NCBI GenBank assembly: GCA_903914415.1
Contig: CAIWOY010000152.1
Span: 1-64,000 of the forward strand
Length of the DNA stretch: 64,000 nt
DNA from: an uncultured Phycisphaerales bacterium
GTDB lineage: Bacteria; Planctomycetota; Phycisphaerae; UBA1845; Fen-1342
Direction: 5' to 3'
Positions 18,202 to 27,301 of this stretch are shown here, piece by piece. The notes under the pieces were generated by a model that had not been told where the DNA came from, searched no databases, and saw only the letters and a list, made by a program, of their open reading frames with translations. The position numbers and the translations under genes were made by a program. Numbering within the stretch: position 1 is the stretch's first letter; the number at the start of each line of letters is the position of its first letter.

Positions 18202-19740
18202 TTAACCGATGAGGCGGCCGTAGGCAGCGGCAAGGTCGCGCAGGCGCGCGGCGATCCGCGGCGTGAGTTGGCCGGCCAGCAGCCGCCACTGCCAGTTCCC
18301 CCTGGTCGTCGCGGGCAGGTTCATGCGGGCCTCGTTGCCCAGGCCGAGGAGATCCTGCACGGGGACGATTGCGGTGTTTGCCGGCGACGCCAGCGCGAGG
18401 CGGATGAAGTCCCAGTGAATCTCGCGCCCGGTCGTGCCGAGGTACCTCAGGACACGCCGGTACGGTGTGAGCGCCCCTCGACGGCGCGGGCGGCGGTTGT
18501 CACGCCGCAGACGCTCAAGCCAGCCCACCGTGGTGTCGTTGTCGTGCGTGCCGGAGTAGACGACGCAGTTAGGCGGAAACGCGTGCGGCTGGTTGTAGCG
18601 GTCGCCTTCACGGTCGAACGCGGACTGCAGGATGCGCATGCCAGGGAAGCCGAAGCGTTCGCGGAGCGCGACGGCTTGCGGCGTCACCACGCCGAGGTCC
18701 TCGGCGATGATCTCTTGCGGGCCGAGGCGCCGGCGCAGGGCGGTCAGCAGCTCGCCGCCGGGGACCCGCACCCACCGGCCGTGCTGCGCGGTGCGGGCGC
18801 GGCCGGGCACGGCCCAGACCCGATAGAAGCCGAGGAAATGGTCGATACGGACCGCGTCGAACAGCGAGAACAGCCGCGCGAAGCGGGCGAGCCACCACGC
18901 GAACCCGGTCGCCTGGTGCTGCGGCCAGCGGTACTGCGGGTGGCCCCAAAGCTGGCCGGTCTTGCTGAACATGTCCGGCGGACAGCCGGACTTCGTCTTC
19001 GGTCGTCCGGCGGCGTCGAGGTCGAAGAGGCGCGGGTGGGCCCAGACGTCGCAGCTATCGTGCGAGACGAAGATGGGGCTGTCGCCGATGAGCCCGACGC
19101 CGCGGTCGTTGGCGTAGCGGCGTAGCGCGCTCCACTGTTGATCGAACGTGAACTGTGCGAACAGCGTGAAGCTGAACTCGTCGCGGAGGGCGCGGTTCTG
19201 CGAGACGGCGGCACGGACCGTGGCCCAGTTGGTCCAGGGGCGTCCGCGGTGAACGCGCCGCAGCGCGCAAAAGAGCGCGTAGGGCGCGAGCCACGCGGCT
19301 TCGGTGGTCACGAAACGTGCGAACGCGGGTCGCGCGAAGCCGCCGGCTTGGGCGAATCGCGCGTAGGCGCGGCGCAGACGATCCATGCGGAACGCGATCG
19401 TGGCCGGGAAGTCGACGCGTCCGGGTGACATGGCGCGCTCCGGCGTCAGCTCGGCGCGCGTCAGCAGCCCATCGCGGGCGAGCGCGTCCAGACTGATGAG
19501 CAGGGGGTTGCCGGCGAAGGCCGAGTGGGCGCTGTAGGGCGCGCCGTTGTCCGGGGTGGGGCCGACGGGCAGCATCTGCCACCAGCGTTGGCCGGCGGCC
19601 GCGAGGAAGTCCACGAAGCGGTACGCCCCAGGGCCGAGGTCGCCGCAGCCGTGGGGGCCGGGCAGCGATGTGGGGTGCAACAGGGCGCCGGCGGCGCGTT
19701 GTGCGAAGGTGAAGCGGGGTTTTGTGCGATGGGGGGGCAT
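18202..19740 (-). CDS. malQ: 4-alpha-glucanotransferase (amylomaltase, GH77)
   Basis: The 512-residue enzyme transfers glucan segments between alpha-1,4-glucans in the cytoplasm. GH77 hallmarks seen are LLHPTSLPGPHGCGDLG near the N-terminus, GDSPIFV, DAVRIDHFLGF with the catalytic aspartate, EDLGVVT with the acid glutamate, and SGTHDNDT. The length matches short bacterial amylomaltases. It starts 34 bases after the stop of the giant glycosyltransferase gene, so it may be read from the same transcript. Its link to polysaccharide synthesis is only positional. Confidence 0.95.
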   Translation of the reverse strand: MPPHRTKPRFTFAQRAAGALLHPTSLPGPHGCGDLGPGAYRFVDFLAAAGQRWWQMLPVGPTPDNGAPYSAHSAFAGNPLLISLDALARDGLLTRAELTPERAMSPGRVDFPATIAFRMDRLRRAYARFAQAGGFARPAFARFVTTEAAWLAPYALFCALRRVHRGRPWTNWATVRAAVSQNRALRDEFSFTLFAQFTFDQQWSALRRYANDRGVGLIGDSPIFVSHDSCDVWAHPRLFDLDAAGRPKTKSGCPPDMFSKTGQLWGHPQYRWPQHQATGFAWWLARFARLFSLFDAVRIDHFLGFYRVWAVPGRARTAQHGRWVRVPGGELLTALRRRLGPQEIIAEDLGVVTPQAVALRERFGFPGMRILQSAFDREGDRYNQPHAFPPNCVVYSGTHDNDTTVGWLERLRRDNRRPRRRGALTPYRRVLRYLGTTGREIHWDFIRLALASPANTAIVPVQDLLGLGNEARMNLPATTRGNWQWRLLAGQLTPRIAARLRDLAAAYGRLIG

Positions 19741-19774
19741 TGCTGGTCAGCACCTCCGCGTAGGTCGTGCGTAT

Positions 19775-22700
19775 TCACGGTTCGTCGTGCAGCGCCCACA
19801 CCCAGGGGCGGGCGGCGGCGGCATGGCCGCCCGCGACCAGCCACTCGAACACGTGCAAGTAAGCCTGGTACGCCCAGCGCCGATCGAGGCGGCGGGCACG
19901 TTCGGGCGACAGTTCGCAGCGCTCGTTCGACTCCGCCGCGGCACACAGGGCCTCCGCCAGCGCCGCGACGAAGGCGGGATGGTCGTGCTCGACGAGCCGG
20001 TACCAAGTGTGAAGGTCCATCTGCTCAATGTTGGCCACGGGCGGGGGGACGAGCCAATGTCGGAGCCCGTCCAGCACGTCGCGCGCGGCCCCCACATCGC
20101 TGGCCACGATGGGCAGACCCGCACAGAGCGCCTCGGCCAGCGCGAGGCTCCACCCTTCCACAAAAGAGGGCAACACGAAGCCGTCGCATACCGCGTAGAA
20201 CCGCTGCGGATCCGGCTGGAAGCCGAGCCAGTGGACGGCGGCACCGACGCCCAGGCGCGCGGCTTCGGTACGCACCCGGCGCGCATAGGGCTTGTCCATC
20301 GGCGCGCCGAGAAACGCAACCTGAATGTGCGGGTTTCGCTGCCGCGCGCGGGCCAGCGCGGCCACGAGCAGGTGATGCCCCTTGGGCGGGTAGATCGAGC
20401 CTACGTGGAGAAACACGAACGCCTCCGGCGCAAAGCCCAACGCCGCGCGTTCCGCGGATCGGTCGACGCGGGCCCGCGCCGCCGCGATCGCCTCGGTGTT
20501 GATGCCGTTGGGGATGATGATCATGCGCTCGGGGCCAAAGCCGAGCCGCAGGTCCGCGTAGGCTGCCGCCGCGGTCGACACGCAGACGTAGGCCCGAGTG
20601 TGCGGATCGGCGGCGCGGTGCACGGCCCGCTGCTGCGCGTCCAGGCCGACATACGCGCTGTGCACGGTCTGGATGAACGGTACGCCGAGCGCGGCGGCCG
20701 TCGCGGCAAACTGCGGGGCACAATGGGCATTGACGAGGTCGAAACGCTCACGCAGCAGCAGCTCGCGATAGGCGGCGTCGGGGTCGCCCGGAGGCAGCCG
20801 CAGATAACGCAGGCCCAGGGCGCGGGCCTCCTCCACCGCGGCCCCCTCGCGGCCGAGCGACAGGAGCGCGGGTTCATAGCGCTGCCGGTCCAAGGCCTGC
20901 GCCAAGTCGAGCACCACGCGCTCAAACCCGCCCTGGAGGAAGTGGTCCACCTGGAGCAACACACGCAGGCGGCGCTCGGGCGGCGTGTAGACGCGGGGTA
21001 ACGTGCGGGCTCTCCGGTCCGGCGGGTTCGTCGCCCGAAAGAACACGCGGTTGTTCGCGAACGCGAGCGCCGTGGCGAACAGCGTGGGGCCGGGCGTAGC
21101 GCGCAATACAGGGCGAACTGATTGCTCCAGGCGCGCCGCGGTGACCGCATCCGGCACGAAGCACACGTGAGCGTGGCGCCGGACGTGGGCGGCCAGCGCA
21201 TAAGGTGCACGCGGGTCGCTGTCAAACCAGACGGCGACGCAGGCTGCGGCGGTCGGGGCGCGCCGGCCGAGGGCGGTCAGGGCATCGGCGCGCACGAGGA
21301 TAAGCAGCTTCTCATCCGCAGCGCCCTCGATCCGGGCACCATCAGTGGAGAGATCACGCAGCGTGTGCTCTCCCGCAAACGGTTCAAGCCAGGCGCGCGT
21401 GGGCGTGTCGACGTAGATCGTCCAGGGCCGGGCATAGAAGGCCGCGCGCTCCTGCTCGTACGTCATGAGCCGCTGGACGCGCTCCGCGATGCGGTGCTCG
21501 GGTGCGTGTGCACTGAGCGTGTTGTCGTGCACGCGGTAGCGGTAGAGCACGTCGTCCGTGCCGAGGTGGGCGACCCGGAAAAGGCGGTTCATCCGCAGCC
21601 AGTAATCGAAGTCCTCGACGCCCAGGTCCGGCGCGTAGTCCCCGAGGGCCCGCCCGACCCAGCCGCGATACAGAAAGCACGCGCCGATGAAATTGTCGTC
21701 CCGCGTGTGCAGCGTCGCGGTTGAACGGGGCAAATGGATCTCCGGCGACTCGGGCGAGCGCCGGTTGTGCGGTCGGAACGACTGATCGGCCAGCGGCTGG
21801 CCGCGATCGTCGATGGCTAGATAGTCGCAGTACACCAGCTCGACATCCGGGTGGGCGCGCAGGAACGCGACTTGCTTCTCCAGTTGCTGCGGCTCCATCA
21901 GGTTGTCGGCCGAGGTCCAGGTCCAGAACTCGCCGCGGGCGAACTCGAACCCGTTGCTGAGCGCCTTGGGTAGCTTCTGGTTCGGTTGGCTGAGCACGCG
22001 GACCTTCGGGTGTCCGGCGTATTCTCCCAGCACGCGTTCGACGCCGTCCGGCGACCCATCGTCAATGACGATCAATTCGAATTCCGGGTAGGTTTGAGCC
22101 AGCACGCTCTCGATCGATTCGCGGAGCATGTTGGCCTGGTTGTAGACCGGCAGAACGACACTCACCAAGCCCGGTTCGCCGGCCTGGACAGCGGACGCCA
22201 CGGCGACCGGCAGCGCGGCGCCGGGCAGCGCCGGGGGTACCGGCTCTGTGTGCGCGGGCGCCTGACTGGAGCCGCGCCGCCCCGGGCGTGCACGTAGCCG
22301 CAGGCCCCGTTGCTTCCGCATGAACCACTTGGCGGCGCGCTCACGCTGGCTGCCGCGCGGGAACAGGAAGAAGCGGACGCGGTAGAGCCCTTGCAGGAGA
22401 TGCCAGCCAGTGCTCGCGAAGATGCCACGGAGCTGGGTATAGAGCTCCTGATTCGTGGCGAGCAGTTCGTGCAGCTCGGCCGCCTGCCGGGTGACCTGCT
22501 GCGCCGCCGCTTCGGCCTTGTCTTTCTCTTCGCAATAGGCGCGCCAGATGCGGTCGGCCTCGGCGGTCTTGTCACGTAGCTCGGCGGTCTTGTCCCGTAG
22601 CTCGGCCGTCCTGTCTCTGAGTTGCTCGTCAACCCGGCGATACGCCTGGTCGAGCTCCGCCGCGCGCTGCGACAACTCCTGGACCTGCGACCACAGTTGC

Positions 22701-25534
22701 GCCGTCTCCGCGCACTTGGCCTTGTGGTCCGTGTGCAAGCGCTCGGTCCACGTCGTCAGTTCTTTCCAACGCTCGTGCCAAACCCGCGACTGGACGCGCA
22801 GCGCCGCGATCCGCTCCCACACCTCGCGCCGCGCGCCGCCGCCGGTCCGGAACCCCCGCTTCGCGGCGGCGCGCACGGCGGTCAGCATCTGCTCCACCCA
22901 GACCCGCGCCGTGTCCTCGCCCGCGGACGCGTCCGCCTCGCCCGCCTTCTCGAGCAGCACGATATCTGGGCGCAGCTCGCCGTAGCGCTCGGCCAGACGC
23001 GGCTCCCCGGTCAGCACCACGTCGGCGTCGCGCAGCAGCGCCTGGTGGTAGCGGAGGTATCCGGGCGGGGCCTCGCCGTCATCCTGCACTCGCTGCCGCG
23101 GGTCCTCCAGAATGTGGTAGACCACGATCGGGCGCTCGAATTCCAGCACCGCCGGATAGCTGCGTGCATCGTGCAGGTACAGCACCGGGCGCGCGACGCG
23201 CAGCGCGGCCTGCGCGCCCAGCACGTGCACGCCGCCCGCTTCACGGCGTTCCGCGGCGGTGGGCTGGTCTTCGACCATGTGCACGCGCAGTCCGCGTGCG
23301 GCGACGGCCGTCATAAGCTGCCGCGCTCGAGCTGGGAGCGTGTCCCAGCGCTGGCCGGCGCTGCGCGGGTGGACGACTTCGAACGCCGCCAGGAGCTCGG
23401 TTTCCGTGGGTTCCGGCGTGAGGAACCGCCGCAGGGTCCGCCGCCAGCGCTCCTGCCAGATCGATTTGCTGTAGGCCTCGGCGGAGCGCCGGGCGTTTTC
23501 ACCCAGCCGCCGGCGGGTGTCGCGGTCGGCGATCAGGTGCTCGAGCGCGTCCTGCAACGCGGCCGCCGTGGGCGAGATCACCAGCCCGTTGAAGCCGTCG
23601 CACACGAGTTCCGGCAGCCCGCCGACGTCCGTAACCACGACCGCGTTGCCGCAGGCCAGGGCCTCCAGGCAGGACAGGGACGTGCCCTCGCTGGCCACCG
23701 TCGGGATGACGGTGATGTCCGCGTTCTGGTAGGCGCGGACCATCTCGTCGGGCTGGAGGAAGTCGTGTTGGACCTTGTCGCCGAACTGCGCGCGCAACTC
23801 GTCCATCCGGCGGGCCTCTTCCGGGTCTGCCTGACCCACGAAGCGGAATTCGAGCTCCGCGTGGCGGGCCAGCAGCTCCGGGACGACCTCGGCCAGCAGC
23901 CAGAAGCCGCGCGGGCGATAGAGCCGGCGCGGATACAGCACGACGCAGCGGCCGTCGGACGCCCGCGGCTGCGGGCGGAAGAGGTCCGTGTCGACGAAGT
24001 TCGGGATGTACGTAAACCGGTCCGCCAGGTCGCGGTGCGTCGCGCGCACCCAGTTGATCGTGTTGGCGTCCACCGACACGACGTGCGCGCAGTTGGCCAG
24101 CGCCCGCCGCAGGGCTTGGGTCTCGGCGGGCGTCTGGTACGCGGCGTGATCCCAAAAGATCCCGTGACTGATGCCGAGCGCCCGCGCGTGGCAGAGCGGC
24201 TCCGCGACGTCGAACGCGGAGTAGATCGTCAACGCGCCGGGCGGCGCGCCTTGGTGGAAAAGTGCATTCAGCAGGCGATTGTCCCCGTACGTCGGCAGCC
24301 CGTGCACCGGCGTCCCCTCGTAGCTGCGCTCCCAAGCCTCGTTGCCGCACTGGTAAATGTGCGGCTCGAAGCCCAGCTCGCGTACGACGCGGCTCAGCTC
24401 AGGCAGATAGCGCTCCGCCCCTCCGCCCATGAGCTGTTGCCCGTCCCGGTCGAAAAACAGATACGAGACGATGTTGACCACGGTCGTCGCCACGGGCGGC
24501 GGCGGGCCCGTGAGCTGGGCCGGAACCGCCACTTCCGCCAGCGGCGTCAGCGCGAGTGCCGCCAGGAGGGCGGACACTTCCTCCTCGCGCTGCGCCAGCA
24601 TCTGGTGCAGCGCCGCGACATCACCAGCCTGCCCCCGTTGGGCGCGCCCCACGACGGTCGCCGCTTGCTCCTGCGCCTGCTCGACCAGGCGCCGCATCGA
24701 GGCCAGGGCTCCGTTGGCCGTGCCCAGGGCGTCCAGGTAGAAAGTGCGGTCCAGGGTCTCGCGGTCGTCGTCGGCGCGTGGGGCCGGCGTGGCGGCCGTG
24801 TCCGGGGCGTAGACGAAATACTGGAGATAGGCAGTCCCCTGCGCCGCTTGCCCGCTCGCCAGAATCGCCTCGAACCATCGGCGGTCCCCGGGCGACTTCA
24901 CCACGTAGGCCAGCCACGCCCGCGTGTACTCGGCGCCGCAGTAGCCATACCCGGCCGGCCGCAGTCCCGCGGCGGCGGCGGCGGTTTCGTAGTCCGAGCG
25001 CAGGAACTCGACACCGACGTCCCAGCGCTGCTCGGCCAGCATTTTCGCCCGGTACGCCAGGTAGACCAGGCTCTCGGGGTTCGGCACGATGAAGAGCACG
25101 CGCTCGCGGGCCGCGGCGCCCATCTGTGCGAGGGCGGTCTCCAGCCGGTCGCGGGAGAAGTGCTCGAGGACCCCGCTGTTCCAGACGACGTCGTAGCTTT
25201 GCGGGGCCACGGCGGCGCCGAGCTCCAACAGGTCTCCCGCGATGAACTGCGACGGCGTTTCTTCTCCGAAGGCGGCCCGGTATGCCGCGCGGGCCTTTCC
25301 CAAGGCCACCTCGCTGAAGTCCAGCAGGTCCGTGTCGTATCCGGCCCGACGCAACTCGAGCGAGATGTGTCCGGAGCCGCAACCCGCCTCCAGCAGCCGG
25401 CGCGGCGGCGTCAGTCCCTCCCGCCGCAGCAACTCGGTGACCTCGCGCGCCAGGGCGCGCGCCGCGGGTGTGGCCTCGGCGCCATAGTCCTGCGCGACAT
25501 CGTCCCAGGTCTCGGGCCGGGGCATCAACGGCAT
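19775..25534 (-). CDS. 1919-residue multi-domain protein: methyltransferase, GT4, degenerate GT, coiled coil, GT2, GT4
   Basis: The single frame joins several enzymes. Residues 1-215 are a class I SAM methyltransferase (LLEAGCGSGH, 47-56). Residues 352-705 are a GT4 glycosyltransferase with EGTSLSCLEALACGNAV. Residues 715-890 look like a partial, degenerate glycosyltransferase. A long coiled coil spans about 905-1035, with a tandem heptad of ELRDKTA type. A GT2 domain lies at 1122-1360 (SVVLPVYN, VIDDGSPDG, TSADN). Residues 1365-1515 are a weaker glycosyltransferase-like segment, and 1522-1900 a second GT4 (EGWSLALAEALCAGLPIVASDVG). The ATG abuts the wzt stop with AGGAG 6 bases upstream, so it is co-expressed with the ABC exporter. 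The methyltransferase may cap chain ends. Substrates are unknown, but assembly and termination of an ABC-exported glycan is the best inference. Confidence 0.92.
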   Translation of the reverse strand: MPLMPRPETWDDVAQDYGAEATPAARALAREVTELLRREGLTPPRRLLEAGCGSGHISLELRRAGYDTDLLDFSEVALGKARAAYRAAFGEETPSQFIAGDLLELGAAVAPQSYDVVWNSGVLEHFSRDRLETALAQMGAAARERVLFIVPNPESLVYLAYRAKMLAEQRWDVGVEFLRSDYETAAAAAGLRPAGYGYCGAEYTRAWLAYVVKSPGDRRWFEAILASGQAAQGTAYLQYFVYAPDTAATPAPRADDDRETLDRTFYLDALGTANGALASMRRLVEQAQEQAATVVGRAQRGQAGDVAALHQMLAQREEEVSALLAALALTPLAEVAVPAQLTGPPPPVATTVVNIVSYLFFDRDGQQLMGGGAERYLPELSRVVRELGFEPHIYQCGNEAWERSYEGTPVHGLPTYGDNRLLNALFHQGAPPGALTIYSAFDVAEPLCHARALGISHGIFWDHAAYQTPAETQALRRALANCAHVVSVDANTINWVRATHRDLADRFTYIPNFVDTDLFRPQPRASDGRCVVLYPRRLYRPRGFWLLAEVVPELLARHAELEFRFVGQADPEEARRMDELRAQFGDKVQHDFLQPDEMVRAYQNADITVIPTVASEGTSLSCLEALACGNAVVVTDVGGLPELVCDGFNGLVISPTAAALQDALEHLIADRDTRRRLGENARRSAEAYSKSIWQERWRRTLRRFLTPEPTETELLAAFEVVHPRSAGQRWDTLPARARQLMTAVAARGLRVHMVEDQPTAAERREAGGVHVLGAQAALRVARPVLYLHDARSYPAVLEFERPIVVYHILEDPRQRVQDDGEAPPGYLRYHQALLRDADVVLTGEPRLAERYGELRPDIVLLEKAGEADASAGEDTARVWVEQMLTAVRAAAKRGFRTGGGARREVWERIAALRVQSRVWHERWKELTTWTERLHTDHKAKCAETAQLWSQVQELSQRAAELDQAYRRVDEQLRDRTAELRDKTAELRDKTAEADRIWRAYCEEKDKAEAAAQQVTRQAAELHELLATNQELYTQLRGIFASTGWHLLQGLYRVRFFLFPRGSQRERAAKWFMRKQRGLRLRARPGRRGSSQAPAHTEPVPPALPGAALPVAVASAVQAGEPGLVSVVLPVYNQANMLRESIESVLAQTYPEFELIVIDDGSPDGVERVLGEYAGHPKVRVLSQPNQKLPKALSNGFEFARGEFWTWTSADNLMEPQQLEKQVAFLRAHPDVELVYCDYLAIDDRGQPLADQSFRPHNRRSPESPEIHLPRSTATLHTRDDNFIGACFLYRGWVGRALGDYAPDLGVEDFDYWLRMNRLFRVAHLGTDDVLYRYRVHDNTLSAHAPEHRIAERVQRLMTYEQERAAFYARPWTIYVDTPTRAWLEPFAGEHTLRDLSTDGARIEGAADEKLLILVRADALTALGRRAPTAAACVAVWFDSDPRAPYALAAHVRRHAHVCFVPDAVTAARLEQSVRPVLRATPGPTLFATALAFANNRVFFRATNPPDRRARTLPRVYTPPERRLRVLLQVDHFLQGGFERVVLDLAQALDRQRYEPALLSLGREGAAVEEARALGLRYLRLPPGDPDAAYRELLLRERFDLVNAHCAPQFAATAAALGVPFIQTVHSAYVGLDAQQRAVHRAADPHTRAYVCVSTAAAAYADLRLGFGPERMIIIPNGINTEAIAAARARVDRSAERAALGFAPEAFVFLHVGSIYPPKGHHLLVAALARARQRNPHIQVAFLGAPMDKPYARRVRTEAARLGVGAAVHWLGFQPDPQRFYAVCDGFVLPSFVEGWSLALAEALCAGLPIVASDVGAARDVLDGLRHWLVPPPVANIEQMDLHTWYRLVEHDHPAFVAALAEALCAAAESNERCELSPERARRLDRRWAYQAYLHVFEWLVAGGHAAAARPWVWALHDEP
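22561..22623 (-). repeat. Three tandem 21-bp units encoding coiled-coil heptads
   Basis: Within the giant glycosyltransferase, units at 22561-22581, 22582-22602 and 22603-22623 encode repeated (E)LRDKTA heptads. The first two differ by one base and the third is diverged. This marks recent expansion of the coiled coil by replication slippage. Confidence 0.85.
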
Positions 25535-26926
25535 CTAGGGCTCCTGCGGCCGGATGGGCCGGGCGCTCACGGCGTGCGCGAGGCGGGCGAGGCCGCCGAT
25601 CATCTGGTAGCGCGCCGGCTCGCGCAGCTCAAGTGCGAACTTGAGGATGTCGTGCGCATAGTACAGCACGGCGGCGAAGCCTTCCTCCTGCAATCCGATG
25701 GTCACAAAGTAGGTGTCCGGGCGGAGATCGCACTTCACGGAGGCCTCGATCCGGACCTCCTCGCCCGCCCGCAGCGGCCCCAGCCCCAGTTGCGCGCCGC
25801 GCGTCGAGAAGCCGAAGACATCCGTCCCATACCGGTCCCGCAGCAGCACGCCAAACAGAAAACCCGTCACGTCCGCGTACGCCCGCACGGTGGCATGGAT
25901 TCGCACGGTGTCGCCTTCGAACAGCACCGCACGGGCGGGGTCGTCGGGCCGGATGTCGGCCGTGACCACCCGCAGCACGCCGCTGTCCTGCACACTCGTC
26001 GCCGTATTTGGCGCGTGCACATAGCGGTCGAGCACCGGCCCGTCCTCGTTGCCCGTCGCCGCAGTGCTGCCTGCGCCGGCCGGGTCCGGCGTCGCGGGCG
26101 TGCTGGTGTGCTCCTGCAGCAGGTCGCTCAGATACGCGTCGCAGACCTCGCTGGCCGGTCCGACGCACTGCGTGCGTCCGCGCTGCAGGTACAGCGCGCG
26201 GCTGCACAGGCTCCGCACGAGCTCGAGGCTGTGGCTGACAAAGAGAATGGCGACGCCGCGCGCCCGGAGCTGGTCCAGCCGGCGGAAACACTTGCGCTGG
26301 AACGCGGCGTCGCCGACCGCCAGCGCTTCATCGACGATCAGCACGTCCGGCTCGAGCAGGGCCTGCACGGCGAACGCCAGCCGCACCACCATGCCGGTGG
26401 AGTAGGTCTTGACCGGCTGGTCGATGAACTCGCCGATGTCGGCAAACGCGGCTACTTCGTCGAAGCGGGCGGCGATGGCCTCGCGCGCCAGCCCCAGCAG
26501 CGCGCCGTTCAGATAGACGTTCTCCCGCCCCGTGAACTCAAAGTTGAAGCCCGAGCCCAGCTCCAGCAGGGCATGGACGCGTCCGTGAACCTCGACCTGC
26601 CCCTCGGTCGGCCGCAACGTACCTGCGATCACCTGGAGCACGGTGCTCTTGCCGGACCCGTTCCGGCCGATGATGCCGAACGACTCGCCCCGGCCCACTT
26701 CGAAGGAAACATCGCGTAGCGCCCAGAATTCCCGGTAGAACGACCGCCGCCCGCGCCAGAGCGTCTGCTTGAGCCGGTCGAGCGGGCGGGCGTAGATCTC
26801 GTAGCACTTGCCCAGCGCGCGAACCGCGACTACCGGCGTAGCCGCACTGGCGTACGCCGGGTCCGCGTCGCGTAGCGCCGCGGCCGGCGCGGAGCCGAGC
26901 GTGGTCGCCGGCGGGTCAGGCGTCAT
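25535..26926 (-). CDS. wzt: Polysaccharide ABC exporter ATPase with C-terminal glycan-binding domain
   Basis: This 463-residue protein is the nucleotide-binding subunit of an ABC exporter for O-antigen or similar glycans. Walker A GRNGSGKST (87-95), the Wzt-type signature YSTGMVVRLAFA and Walker B VLIVDEALAVGD are intact. After a low-complexity linker (about 290-325), a C-terminal beta domain of about 140 residues matches the Wzt extension that recognises the glycan's non-reducing end. The start MTPDPPATTLG was taken over a longer low-complexity frame. The partner permease gene (31664-32521) is on the same strand but separated by two opposite-strand genes. Confidence 0.93.
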   Translation of the reverse strand: MTPDPPATTLGSAPAAALRDADPAYASAATPVVAVRALGKCYEIYARPLDRLKQTLWRGRRSFYREFWALRDVSFEVGRGESFGIIGRNGSGKSTVLQVIAGTLRPTEGQVEVHGRVHALLELGSGFNFEFTGRENVYLNGALLGLAREAIAARFDEVAAFADIGEFIDQPVKTYSTGMVVRLAFAVQALLEPDVLIVDEALAVGDAAFQRKCFRRLDQLRARGVAILFVSHSLELVRSLCSRALYLQRGRTQCVGPASEVCDAYLSDLLQEHTSTPATPDPAGAGSTAATGNEDGPVLDRYVHAPNTATSVQDSGVLRVVTADIRPDDPARAVLFEGDTVRIHATVRAYADVTGFLFGVLLRDRYGTDVFGFSTRGAQLGLGPLRAGEEVRIEASVKCDLRPDTYFVTIGLQEEGFAAVLYYAHDILKFALELREPARYQMIGGLARLAHAVSARPIRPQEP

Positions 26927-27301
26927 CGGCAATCCCCGCGGGCGCCACGGCCTCGGGTCGGACGGGCGCCGTCGTTGCCGACGATGGGTGCACAGCGTCA
27001 CCGGTCCGGCCCGCACGCCCCAGAATGACCACACACATCAACATGACCGCTCGCGCTCGTACCGGAGCCAACCGCGCACACCACACCCCCCAAACGCCCA
27101 CCGTGGGCGCCATCCGCCTACGCCGCAGTATTCCGGCGAGACCAGTGTTGCCCGAGTCCGCGTTTAGATCAAGGCCGGCTCGTTACCGTCGGTCCCCGTG
27201 AAGCCGATTGCTGCGCTGGCTCGGCGCCGATACCCTGCGCAGCCGAATTCGCGGGCGGCGTCCGCGAGGGGCCCTGGACGCGTTCGTCGCGAGGAATCGT
27301 G
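26927..27301. other. Divergent intergenic region between wzt and the GT-C pair
   Basis: These 375 bases separate wzt (minus) from the first GT-C gene (plus) and must carry promoters for both. I see no tRNA, strong hairpin or clear -35/-10 pair. A likely Shine-Dalgarno (GAGGAA) for the plus gene is at 27291-27296. Confidence 0.5.

Noticed and set aside
22561-22623. Tandem 21-bp repeat as a regulatory iteron or CRISPR-like array
   Set aside because: The units have no spacers and encode coiled-coil heptads in frame.
22622-26719. 1365-codon plus-strand open frame
   Set aside because: It is antisense to the giant glycosyltransferase and wzt; its composition is biased (Arg/Gln/Val/Ala-rich) with no domain. 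Long antisense frames are expected at this GC content.
27180-27300. Riboswitch or RNA gene ahead of the GT-C pair
   Set aside because: I could not find a stable paired structure or known motif.
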